Assembly: GCA_030278955.1 (NCBI GenBank)
Contig: JAOANR010000005.1
Location: 601,431 to 665,430, forward strand
Length of the DNA stretch: 64,000 nucleotides
Reading direction: 5' to 3'
Origin: Hygrophila difformis
Lineage: Eukaryota; Streptophyta; Magnoliopsida; Lamiales; Acanthaceae
This document shows positions 43,985-53,930 of the stretch, piece after piece. How positions within the stretch are numbered: position 1 is the stretch's first letter; each line of letters starts with the position of its first letter. The notes under the pieces are model-generated. The model saw only the letters and a list, made by a program, of their open reading frames with translations, made no database searches and was not told the origin of the DNA. Made by a program: the position numbers and the translations under genes.

Positions 43985-45658
43985 ATGGCGTCTCCTTCCA
44001 GCTCCAATATCAATCCTGATGACGTTGTTGATGCTCAGCAGCTCGCCGTTGATGACTCCCTCTATAAGGCTCGTCTTGCCGCAGAACAATCGCCTGGAGA
44101 TGATTAGTTTCAGGACGCTCAGGAAGACGTCGATGCTGCTATCGATGACTACTTTGCTGCTGACCCTGATGACGCGGATATAGAGGTCAATCCTGATACT
44201 GAGAAGGGTTCTAACCCTCAGCCTACTTCGGACAATGTTGAGACTCCATCGGTTGGCGCAGATCCAAAAGCGGATGTTCCAACAACAGCAAACCTTAGCA
44301 CGGGTGCTGGAAGTTCGACATCTCCTCCGGTCCCTGTCCCCGGTGCATCTCCGTCCGCTCCTGTCCCTCCTGGTGCCAGTTCACCTCTTTCGCCTTCGGC
44401 TGTTGCAACTGGTGATGGGTTGCTGATGTTGGACCCTGAGTTGAATGCTCCGCCTCACTCTGGGACTGCACAGCAAGTTCCATTTGGTGGGTCACCTACT
44501 GAGGATGTTCCAACTACTGAGGAACAACCATCTCGGGCTGATACTGATGATATCCCTCTGGATGAGATAAGGCGATCACTTCGTGAGAAGGGGAAGCGCA
44601 AGGCTGTTCCGACACCGTCCAAACAGCCTTCGAAGAAGAAGTCTAAGAAGGGTACTCCTAAGAAGAAGTCTGCCCCTGTTCTCAAGGAGACCGATGCCCA
44701 TTCTCCTCTGTATTTCTCCGCTGATGGAGAAAGGTATGTCTTAGAAACCCTTCACTCTCGTGGTTTCATATCTGAGGAATGTTATGTGCATCCATATTAT
44801 GATCAGATTGGTTTTTCTGAATATCTAGAGAAGAAACATCTTTATGTTTGGGCTACTTCCCTTAAGCGTTATTCCCCTACTGTTGTTCGTGAATTCTATG
44901 CCAATTTGCATCCTGATATCCTTGATCCTATTTCCCCTTGGTATTGTAAGATTTATCTTCGTGGAGAGTTGTTTGATCTTACTCCCTCTGTTTTCAACGA
45001 GTTGTTGGAACTTCCTACCAACACTGATATGAACAACCCCTTTGATCTCCTTAATGCTGAGCTAGCTACTATAGCCTCTACTATTTCTGTCTCTAAGAAA
45101 TCTGCTTTTGGTAGACGTGCTATGAGTCCTTCAGATCTTTCTATGAAATTCAACTGTCTGTTTAGGATTGGTGCTTCCAATTTCTTACCTACATCCAATG
45201 CTAGCCAGCTTAGTTCTCATATGGGTAAATTCTTGTTTTCCATTGATGAATGTCCTGAGATCCTCAACTATGGTTACCTGATCATTAAGCATATGTTGAG
45301 GTTCTCTCGTGACAAAATTGAGAAGAATACCCAGTTGCCTTATCCTGCTCTCATCACCCTGTTTGCCCATTCTTGCCACTTGCTTGCCTCTAATGAAACC
45401 TTCATTAAAGTCAAGAAACACTTACCTTCTGATAAGCTTAAAGGTCTCCACAATGACTTCAAGCTTGGTCCTCAAAAGCTTGGATCAGCTCTAGTTGATC
45501 ATAACCGAACTGAGCTGCAACAGTTTGAAAAGGAGTTAGGCATTCTGAATGACAAGCAGATGGGCTTGAAGAGGAAGGTTCGAAAACTGGTTGCCCTACT
45601 TCCACACTCTTTTGATGCTCCAGCTGAGGGGGAGGATGATTCTGAGGGTACTCCCTGA
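43985..45658 (+). pseudogene. Copia ORF3, putative plant transposon protein domain
   Basis: 557 codons from ATG 43985 with one in-frame TAG (44105, codon 41). N-terminal ~210 residues are acidic then Pro/Ser/Thr-rich; a Lys-rich patch (KKKSKKGTPKKK) near 220 could be a nuclear signal. From ~242 a globular domain begins (LYFSADGERYVLETLHSRGF; YSPTVVREFYANLHPDI; KIYLRGELFDLTPSVFNELL), a pattern I associate with the family called putative plant transposon protein (PF20167). The C-terminus is a predicted helix (ELQQFEKELGILNDKQ) and acidic tail. No signal peptide or membrane segment is seen, so an envelope role is not supported. Its function is unknown. Apart from the stop, the frame is intact. 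Confidence 0.7.
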
Positions 45659-46016
45659 TCTGCCAAGTAAGGGGGAGTGACAGTGGATAGGATTGCAGGA
45701 TTGCTGATTGTTTTACTGATGTTGGAACAACTTTGTGTATTTCTGGTTTTCAGACTATGGATATTCTGGTATTCTGTAATTGGTGGATATTTTGGATTTT
45801 TCTCTGGTCTGTTATTGCTGAATACTCTCATGGATATTGGTATGGGATTATCTTTATGAATGGATGTTTTTGACTATGCCTGTTCTTCTTCAGCTCATAT
45901 CGTTTGTGGCATGCTTATTTGTTGAGATTCTACTGCTCTCTGATTTTATTATGACTCTCTGTGCTTTCTCCACTGTTTTGACTACTTGGCCCGATCATCT
46001 CCACAAAGGGAGAGAT
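45659..46016 (+). other. Copia 3' untranslated region with polypurine tract
   Basis: AAGTAAGGGGGAGTGA at 45665-45680 is a second tract-like run just after the ORF3 stop. The functional tract is AAAGGGAGAGAT (46005-46016), adjoining the 3' LTR. Short frames in between are not supported. Confidence 0.75.
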
Positions 46017-46859
46017 TGTTAGGGATATTTTTAGTATTGTGAAGATGTTCGTCATTTTGGTCATTGTTGCAACATCGTGTCAACAACGCTTTATTATCTT
46101 CACTGGAAAAAGCACAAGATAGTACAGTGACGTGGCATTTCCCCTAGCAGGCCTTAGAGGGTTTTAGATGGGCCTTAAACCCATATAAATACATGTCTTC
46201 GTCCTTGAGGGTGTATGAGAGTTTGTAGCCGCAATCACAGTATACTTTACAGAGAATTAACAGCATCAAAAGCTGTGATTATGGCAGATTGAGAGCTGCT
46301 GAAGAAACCCCCTGGTTTTCGTTGTTTGCAGAAGACACCAACAACCATCCTGCTGCTGGTATATCTTTAGCTGTTGTGTCTTCTACATTCTTTATGGGGT
46401 AATTGGGATTGTGTTTAGGCATTTCTTAGTTTATTGTTTTGTAAACACAATCCGTGTGTATTGTAGGTGTTTTAGCACCATTGAGTTTAATTTGATTGAT
46501 TAGCTAGGTTCCTCAAACACCACCTTAATACCTGCCGGTGAATTGCATGAATTTGGGTAGATAGTTGATGCTCCCTTGTGTTCTTCTAGTCTATTTGGGT
46601 AGATAGGAGACTTCATTGGAATGTAAGGGTATGTAAGGTGTGGTTGACTCTTGTTCAATCGGTTTGGTGGAGATCTAGTGGAATCCCTGGCTTGGAGCCC
46701 CAGATGTAGATCAGTGGATCGAACTGGGTGATCAAATTCCTTGTGTTCTCATTTTATTCCGCACTCTGTTTGTGTTTGCCTCTGGTTGTGATTTGCAGGT
46801 TGTTGAGACATCGCTAAAACAACTCTTACAGGGTTTACGTATTCTGATTGGGCCTGTCA
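46017..46859 (+). mobile_element. SIRE-like Copia, 3' LTR
   Basis: 843 bp, TGTTAGGGATATT...GGGCCTGTCA, about 98% identical to the 5' copy; followed by AATCC. Confidence 0.93.
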
Positions 46860-49103
46860 AATCCCATGAATGTAGTGCTCATGCTCATTCCACATACTCT
46901 GTGAGGAAAAGAAATAAAATGGTTTGGTCAGCACAACTTGCTGAGTAAGTTAATACAGACATGATCGTGGGGTTTCAAAGCCATTAATTAATATTTAAAT
47001 AAAATCATGATAATAAATCATCACTAATTCAATTTAATTATCTAACAACTTGCATAATTAATTCATGGCACTAATCAATAATACATCTAGCATAATTTAA
47101 ATAAAAGTCATAATTAATTTAAATAAAGCATTTAATAATTTAAAAAGGACAATAATTAAATATTTAACTATCCCCATTACACCCAAGATTTAGTATTTCA
47201 AGTATTTCACGATTGCATCGCAATCTCGTCAAGTTTAGCCGGAAACCGGCGGCCGCAGCCGTATCTGCCATACCCAGTACCACTCCGGAGCCTCGGGAAA
47301 CCCAAATGGATATTCACGAGAGTGTAGGCCATATATCTCATGCCGTTTTGGCAACATATCTCAAAATTTCGCGCGAGTCACCATCGTCCATAAAGACACG
47401 AAGTGAATCGTTAGGAGGGCACCCTGCAGAGCACTCACCCCCTAATTTTAAAGATCAAGTTTGTAAGGGGATTTCCTAAATTTCAGATTTCGTGTATTTA
47501 TTTCAAAGGAGTCTTCTACTCGTTTAAACCTTAAAGGCTAATTTCACTGTTTCAACAAGATTTCAAGATTTGACTCAGTCAACCACAGTGTACTTCAAAA
47601 TTCATTAAAAATCGAGTTTAAATCCAAAAATTCTGAAATTTGATTAGTACTTCGAGAACACAGAGATGAACAAGTTTCATGTTTTAAGTTTTTCGATCCG
47701 AGGTACGGAATTAAGTTAAAAACGTCAATCTTTAACAGGATGGTAATCTGTCCGAAAATTTCAACACCAGTTTCAAGATTTCAAGATCTACCATAGCAAA
47801 CTAACTCCAAATTTGATGAAATTTTACAGAAAGATACCTAAGACATATATCTACAACTTTCATGTTCGGCTAAAGTTCCAAATCGGTCTAGATCTAATGT
47901 CAAAAATGTCACCAAGTTCGAACCTAAGTTCTGTCCAGATTTCAAGATTCAAATTCAAGCAGTTCGATTTGAGAACGAATTCAGATATCAAATCATAACG
48001 AAAAATTATGAAATTTTTATAGTAGCTAGATCTACGTCTTAGGAACGTTTTTTTTTATTTTAATTTTTCTCGTTCTAATAGGTTTAAGGGTTCGGAAAAA
48101 TCAAGCAAAAATGCGGCGCCGTTATGGATTTCGTTTTGACAGATTTTACGTTCTTGGTTTAAATCGTTAGATCAAGTTTATTTTAAATCCTCTCAAAACC
48201 ATAGTAAGATTAACTTACAGATTGTTGGGCGTCTGGGATCGTCGATTCGGAGGCGTGGCTTCCAGTTCACCGTTTATCTTCTCCGTTCGTCGGGTTCTTT
48301 GTTTTAGATCCGATTCGGGGTGTAGAGAAGAAAAAGAATGAAGTTAGGATTCGTTTTCGAATTGCATATGGAACAAGGATCGGATCGGAACTTACCACGA
48401 CGTTGGAGATCTTCCGAATTCGTCCACGACTGTCCTCGCCTTGGTTTCGTGCCTCCGAAGACTCCGAGATTAGGGTTTTCGAACGTATAGAGAGTATGGA
48501 TGTTTTGAAATGTGTTCGGGGCTGCGAAGAGGTGTTATTTATAGATAGTCACGATCTAGGGACGTCCAAGGTCGGCCTTGGTGAGCCTTGAGCCGAAAGA
48601 AGTTCAACCGAAGTCGGAAAATCCGGATTCGGGCGAGTGAATCTCGCAACCGGCGAATCTGTCGTGTGGCGCGGGGTTGGCGCACTGTTTGGCCATTCAC
48701 CACGCGGCCCACGCCTGGACTTCGATTCGGGCGGGTCGTGCGATCCGTCGGGCATTTCCCCCTCTCTTTCGGACTTCTATCCCTCTATGTTCTCGGATTC
48801 GAATTTCCGGGATATTTTCGGGCTTAGGGTTTAAGAACTAGGAACTAGGAGCCCCTATCTTAATTCTTACTCGGGTCTAGATTTAATATTGGCCTCAAAT
48901 TCTCGAGTCCATTAGTGTCGGGTATACTTGTACAATTTATTTGATTAATTTTATCTTTGGCTTTACGAGTATTGGAAATTTAATTCATTCTTAAATTAAA
49001 TTCAATTTCTTATTTATTTATTTTTTTATTGTTTTGTTTATTGTTTATTTATTCATTTATTTTATTTATTTTATGTTGCAAAATTCTCGGGTATTACAAA
49101 AAC

Positions 49104-49815
49104 AGCTACAGGAACTGAGAAATTATTGAAAGAAATTTCTACAAGTACAAATTGATGACCAACCGAAACAATCCGAAACTTACTGCCAAAGATATGAATT
49201 GCAAGACAAGTAGTCAACAAAACTCAGTGAATATATGCTCCTTCTAAAACTCCAATAAAATTTTCAACTAAACAACAATAATACTTTTCCTTCATGTGAA
49301 CCAAACACAAACAATAAAAATTAACATCAAGAACTCAACACCAATTATTCCTCTTTTATTTTAACCTCTTCTTTTTCTTATCTTTCTCCTTTTTCCCCAA
49401 GTGGGGACAAAGAAGACTCATCACCTTCTATCAACTTCTACTGCATCTTTCCCGACCTTAATGCAGGCAACTTCAAATCTAATAACCAAATAAGATCATC
49501 TTCTAATAGCATCAAAATTGAAATGAGCCTGAAAATTCAATCAAATAATTCTCAATTCCAAATATAAACAGAAAGGCATGAATAAAGAAATGAAAGACTC
49601 AAGACTAAGAAGTTAAATTTTTAACAAAGAAAATAATTAACATATAGCTGAAAGTTGCTCATTATAAACCATGCACTTAGCCACACATTTGAGTAACAAA
49701 TTCCAGCCAACATACATACCATATATTGCCTCTCAAATTCATAAAACAACGTTTAAGAAAACATAACATTGAAATACAGAAACCGGTACCCAACACTTGA
49801 ACTCAATACTTAAAC
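49104..49815. other. Host flank downstream of B3 remnant 2
   Basis: AT-rich, with a CT-rich run (49350-49400). On the minus strand 49390-49530 reads as short Lys/Glu-rich frames that could be a 3' exon or UTR, but no domain is visible. 49670-49735 resembles 32360-32450 beside the first B3 locus. Confidence 0.4.
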
Positions 49816-50752
49816 CTAGACCATATGATTAACTACGTCTACTTCAATAACCACCTCATTACTTCTCTGACCATATGAAGTTGACACTACTGTAAACTTG
49901 CACACATCTCCAATAACTATATTATTTCGTTCCAAAAAATGACCCATGCCTCTTGTCATTTTTAGTGTAGGCTCACTGCCATGACCAATCTCATAGCAGT
50001 GAATCAATTGAACTTTAGCCAACTGTCCATTCGCTCCACGTCGCAGCCAAATACTTTTCCGCAGATGCAAACCCAAATGTTCCCATACATACTTTGGAAT
50101 TTCCTGCAGCAACATAAAAACTTAAAATTAATAATTTCTACAAACATAATTTTCAATTCCCATTATTATGTTTGTATTGTACAATACCAAATTCCGTTCG
50201 AATCTCTCTGGCTTCAGCCAAATATAAAAAAACCCATCGACACTACCTGCAATGCAATATATCTCAACTATAGTCATTCCAAAACCCTTACACACCCTGC
50301 CTTCTACAAACAAAACAATTTTCTTCATCCTTACCTTCCACTTGCATTTCTGAATAGTTTTTTTGCCCGCCATCTGCTTGAAATACTTTCACTTCAAATT
50401 CCATAGCTCCAACACACTTGAAAAACAATTTATCCCCAATGTCTAAATTATGAGTTGCACGAAAAATCTCCCATGCTCTGGAAGCAACTACACACAGGTC
50501 CCTTGCAGCGAACGAACTGGAATATCCCTTTCTTCCATTAATGTCTTTAATTTAATTGTCTCAGGAAGTACTTCAAAATCCATAAAATCAACTGCGCTCT
50601 TCGGGAAAATCTAAGCACATCATCAAAGAAAATCATTAAGGCAAGCAAATGCAGTATAAACTCTATAAAATCAACTTTACAAAAATTATATCAACTGCAC
50701 TCCTTACTAATAATGTTTCAAAATCATTAGGCAACTGCACTATGAACTCCAT
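49816..50752 (-). pseudogene. Double-B3-domain gene remnant 2 (REM-like)
   Basis: Paralogue of the locus at 33600-34566 with the same exon plan: exon 1 50708-50752 (MEFIVQLPNDFETLL, GTAAGG donor), exon 2 50335-50610, a short exon 3 (GSVDGFFYIWLKPERFERNL) beginning after the AG in ATTGCAG near 50235 and ending before GTATTG, and exon 4 49816-50103 (EIPKYVWEHLGLHLRKSIWL ... MTRGMGHFLERNNIVIGDVC ... VVNHMV). Together these give two B3 domains. Exon 2 shows IFPKSAVDFMDFEVLPETIK in one frame and DINGRKGYSSSFAARDLCVV one base off, the same apparent frame change as in remnant 1; otherwise no stop is seen. It could be a pseudogene, or the model may lack a small feature at that point. Confidence 0.75.
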
Positions 50753-50839
50753 TGCCAAGTTTGGAAGTTCTGCACAAGATATGGATTGTTTACTTATACA
50801 TTGATGTGCATAGCTAAAGTATTCTTATTTGCCTCTGCA

Positions 50840-50845
50840 TATATA
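50840..50845 (-). promoter_or_regulatory. TATA candidate of B3 remnant 2
   Basis: TATATA on the minus strand about 88 bp upstream of the exon 1 ATG. Confidence 0.4.
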
Positions 50846-51389
50846 CTTGAAAGGATTAGGAAGAAGAAGAAACCATGAAAGGTACGTCTCACAAAGTAAT
50901 AATAGTATCCTCTATTTACATCCTACCACATTTGAAGACATGTAATGGATTTTAGCTAACCCATACCTAACTCCCTAACTCCCCGCATCCATTCTTGTTT
51001 TAAAACATTCACCGTTTCACTTATGTAAATAGACAAATATGTATTTTAATATTTAATGAACCCAATTTAAATCCACACAAAAAAATAATATTACCAGCAT
51101 TTAAAATCATCCGTTCACATGAATTCTACAAAATCTTATTTAATTATATTGTTCATTTTATAAGCATGAAAAAATTACTGGTCCGAACTACATATCTACA
51201 ACCATATATTTGTAAATCTCACAAATAAATAAATTTAAATTATATTATAAATGATTAGATACATTTATCAATTAACATTGAATTGTTTTTAAGATAGAAA
51301 TACAAAAAAAACACGTTGAAAAACAGGAAAAAAAAAGGAAATACACCAAAAAAATAGTACAAAATAAGGTATCTATATTTTAATTACAT

Positions 51390-51560
51390 AAAATTAAAAA
51401 TATTTTAGAAAAAATAATACTATTTGACACACTTTAAAAAAATAATACTATTTGACAAAATTTTCCACACTTTAAAAAATAATACTATTCCTTCTCATCT
51501 AAAAAGAAGAAATTTTCCGCACTTTAAAAAATAATACTATTTGACAAAATTAATAACTCA
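51390..51560. repeat. Short direct repeats ACTTTAAAAAATAATACTATT
   Basis: A unit containing CACTTTAAAAAATAATACTAT recurs four times at irregular spacing, two copies preceded by TTTTCC(A/G)CAC. It looks like a decayed MITE or simple tandem expansion. The rest of 50853-51740 is AT-rich host DNA with no recognised gene. Confidence 0.5.
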
Positions 51561-51746
51561 AATTGTACATAAATAAAAATTACAAAACTATCGTACTGTA
51601 AGACAACCTGATAAATGAATTTAACAAAATCTTACTTGACTATCAATTTCCTTATATAACTATGTTGCATAAATTAATAAAACTTACTCAATGAAAATGA
51701 ATAACTTATTTGCGAATGGAAGTAGTACATCAAATACAATAAATAA

Positions 51747-52272
51747 GCCATGTTTGGAACACTGTACTGTATTATGACATATTGTATTATTCAATACAGG
51801 TGTATTGTATTATACACAGTGTTTAGTATTGACGTGGTATTACACTATCATGTATTATATTTTAAACAACTAAACAAAAATAAATTTTTCCTAATTTATT
51901 AATAATCATATACTTAAAATAAAATTATTTTTAAAAATAATTAAATTAAAACAATTAATATTATAATAAATTATTTATCAAAAATATTATTTAAATTATT
52001 AAATTAAAATAATATATTAATAAATAATATAAAATAATATTATTATAATATCATAATATTTATTAATCATAAGATGCATAAGGAAAAAAAAACAAACATC
52101 ATTAAAAAACAATACACCACAAATCCATCTTTTTACAAGGTATTAAATAATACATCAGACCCCTTATTAAAATAATACTTATACATGCTTTAGGACAAAT
52201 TAAATAAGATTTAATTTTAATACTATACACCTTAATACATCCTAATACACTTTAGAAAACATACACAACGCC
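51747..52272. mobile_element. Possible MITE (GCCATGTTTGG... type)
   Basis: It starts GCCATGTTTGGAACACTGTA and ends with TAATACATCCTAATACACTT...ACATACACAACGCC, whose complement is only loosely similar to the start. The body is rich in GTATTA/TAATAC words. Termini of this style occur in plant hAT/Harbinger-type MITEs, but the inverted repeats are imperfect and no clear target duplication was found. Confidence 0.3.
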
Positions 52273-52299
52273 ATAAAGAGAATCAAATTTATAATTTCG

Positions 52300-52806
52300 T
52301 TTCAGGTCCAACCAACCCACAAATCGACATGTTTAATATCCAGAAAGGTTGCACATTGCATCACGAGACGCTTGGTCTTTTCTTGCAGCCCCTTTTCTCC
52401 ATGACTTCTTACAAATCCAAAAGCCTGCCTTCCTCCCGTGACTATCTGCATTCTGTCAAGCCTTCTCATCAATGGTTCTATGCGGTACAAAACAAACCTT
52501 CTTCTCTTCATCTTCCCACCCAACTCCAACAACAGCTTTTTCAGTCCCTGCATCTCTGCAATGTCCCGGTTTCCCATCAAACTTTGCGCCCCACTTTTTG
52601 AATCGCCTTCCCGTGACTCCCCGTCCACTGCCATCCAGCCCCACACCTCCGCCTGGCATAAAAGTCCACCCACCCACGCCGCCCCTGCCCCGCCGGCCTC
52701 CGTTCGTCCATCTCTACTCGCTGCTTCCCCTTACGATCAATCCTAGGAACTGCTTTCTTTTCCCCTTGTTTTCCCTTCCAGTTTATCGTGACCTACCTCA
52801 TCAGAA
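52300..52806 (+). other. CT-rich host segment, possible 5' UTR
   Basis: Less AT-rich than its surroundings, with long pyrimidine runs on the plus strand (52580-52790). Frames are open on both strands (123 codons minus, 122 plus) without domains. The composition would suit a promoter-5' UTR region of an unrecognised gene. No gene is called. Confidence 0.35.
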
Positions 52807-52968
52807 ATGCTTGCATTTGTTTTCGGTTTTGCTATTGTAATGCTCGCGTTCTTTTGTGGATTTGGAATGCCAATGTTGGTACGAATTTCACGTGGCTCGC
52901 TATATGCCTTTAAAATGTTCGATAAAATGCCACTTCAAAATTTCAGGAATTTTTCCATCTATATATGA
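52807..52968 (+). CDS. Short hydrophobic ORF (53 aa), uncertain
   Basis: ATG following the CT-rich segment, coding MLAFVFGFAIVMLAFFCGFG then a basic stretch and FRNFSIYI. The first ~24 residues are a possible signal anchor or membrane segment. I know no family for it. It could be the first exon of a longer gene, a small membrane peptide, or chance. Confidence 0.2.
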   Translation: MLAFVFGFAIVMLAFFCGFGMPMLVRISRGSLYAFKMFDKMPLQNFRNFSIYI

Positions 52969-53930
52969 ATTTACATTTGTACGCTGCTCAGTTTGGTTTA
53001 GGATGTGAGGATTTTTGTGTTACTTTATACCATGGCTTTGATTGCCTCCTCTCTGCTATGTGGTATAGTTTTATTTTTCAATTAGTACTTATGTGATGCT
53101 AGGATATCATGTAAGATTAATTTTTTTTATGTTTTAAAACACAGATTTTATTGTCAAACAAGAGAAAAGTTTATGCCCCTAAAGAATACATCACGGGTTG
53201 CTAGGGCAGTTCTGTATTCGTTTCTTTATCAGTTTTGTCATTTTCATTATTATACATTCCTGATTCAGTATGTTTATAGATTTGTCTGCTCGGGTAACTA
53301 TGTGAATGTAAATGTTACTAGATTCATTGTCTTTATCATTATATCCTTGTGCAATTCATCTACACCAGGCTCATTGTCACAAAACCTTAAGATTTAATGT
53401 ACTTAGGCATGAATTAGTCTGTAGCTCCCAGATGCACTCATAAACAATTTCCTCCTGCTAAGCCAATTTAAAAACGTTTATCACGTGAACCATTAACTTG
53501 AATGTCTCTTTTTGGAAAATAACAAGCCTTGATTCTCTGATTCAGTGAACTTCATGACTAGAGTGTTGACAAAATCTTTATAACTCATGATCTACTTAAT
53601 ATTAATATCTGCTCTACAATAGGTTTTCTGATAATCCCATATGCTAATGAATTTTATGTTGGCGTTTCTCTTTTCCTCTCTACTTTGATTTTTTCTCATA
53701 ATCCCATCTCCTAATTGGTACTGTTAGCAATATTGTGTGTGATTAGACTCACTAAATGACAATACGATGGTATTCTTGTATCAAACAATCCATTCTTCGA
53801 ACAAATACACCTTACTTACTTGAATTATTTGAAGAAAAGCCCGTTCGAACAGTTGTTACCTACTGCAAGTAATATTTCGAACAGGATAAACAAAGCAAAT
53901 CAAACCCTACACAGTTTTGTACATCATAAC
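52969..53930. other. Host intergenic DNA, nothing recognised
   Basis: AT-rich; one 74-codon plus frame at 53173-53397 without a recognisable domain. ATAAC at 53926-53930 would be the left target duplication of TR-GAG 2. Confidence 0.45.

Larger units (their letters stand above)
37928..46859 (+). mobile_element. SIRE-like Ty1/Copia element, degenerate
   Basis: 8.93 kb with two 843-bp LTRs, a primer site, a gag-pol frame and a third ORF after pol. Target duplication AATCC lies at 37923-37927 and 46860-46864. The domain order gag, zinc knuckles, protease, integrase, reverse transcriptase, RNase H is Copia order; a long extra ORF 3' of pol is a trait of the SIRE/Maximus lineage. The LTRs differ by about 18 substitutions and two single-base indels by eye (~2%), so this is older than the Athila-like insertion. 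Confidence 0.93.
37612..49098 (-). mobile_element. Solo LTR of TR-GAG family 2, minus strand, split by Copia
   Basis: On the minus strand it runs TGTAATACCC (49098) to CCGGGGTGTTACA (37612) and matches the LTR at 53931-56508. The two pieces (37612-37927 and 46865-49098) add to ~2550 bp, close to the 2578 bp of the other copy. Flanking AAAAC occurs on both sides (37607-37611, 49099-49103). No internal region remains. The Copia element and its AATCC duplication account for the gap. Confidence 0.92.

Noticed and set aside
43985..45658. Envelope protein for Copia ORF3
   Set aside because: No signal peptide, transmembrane segment or furin-like site is visible; the domain pattern points to a plant transposon protein family instead.
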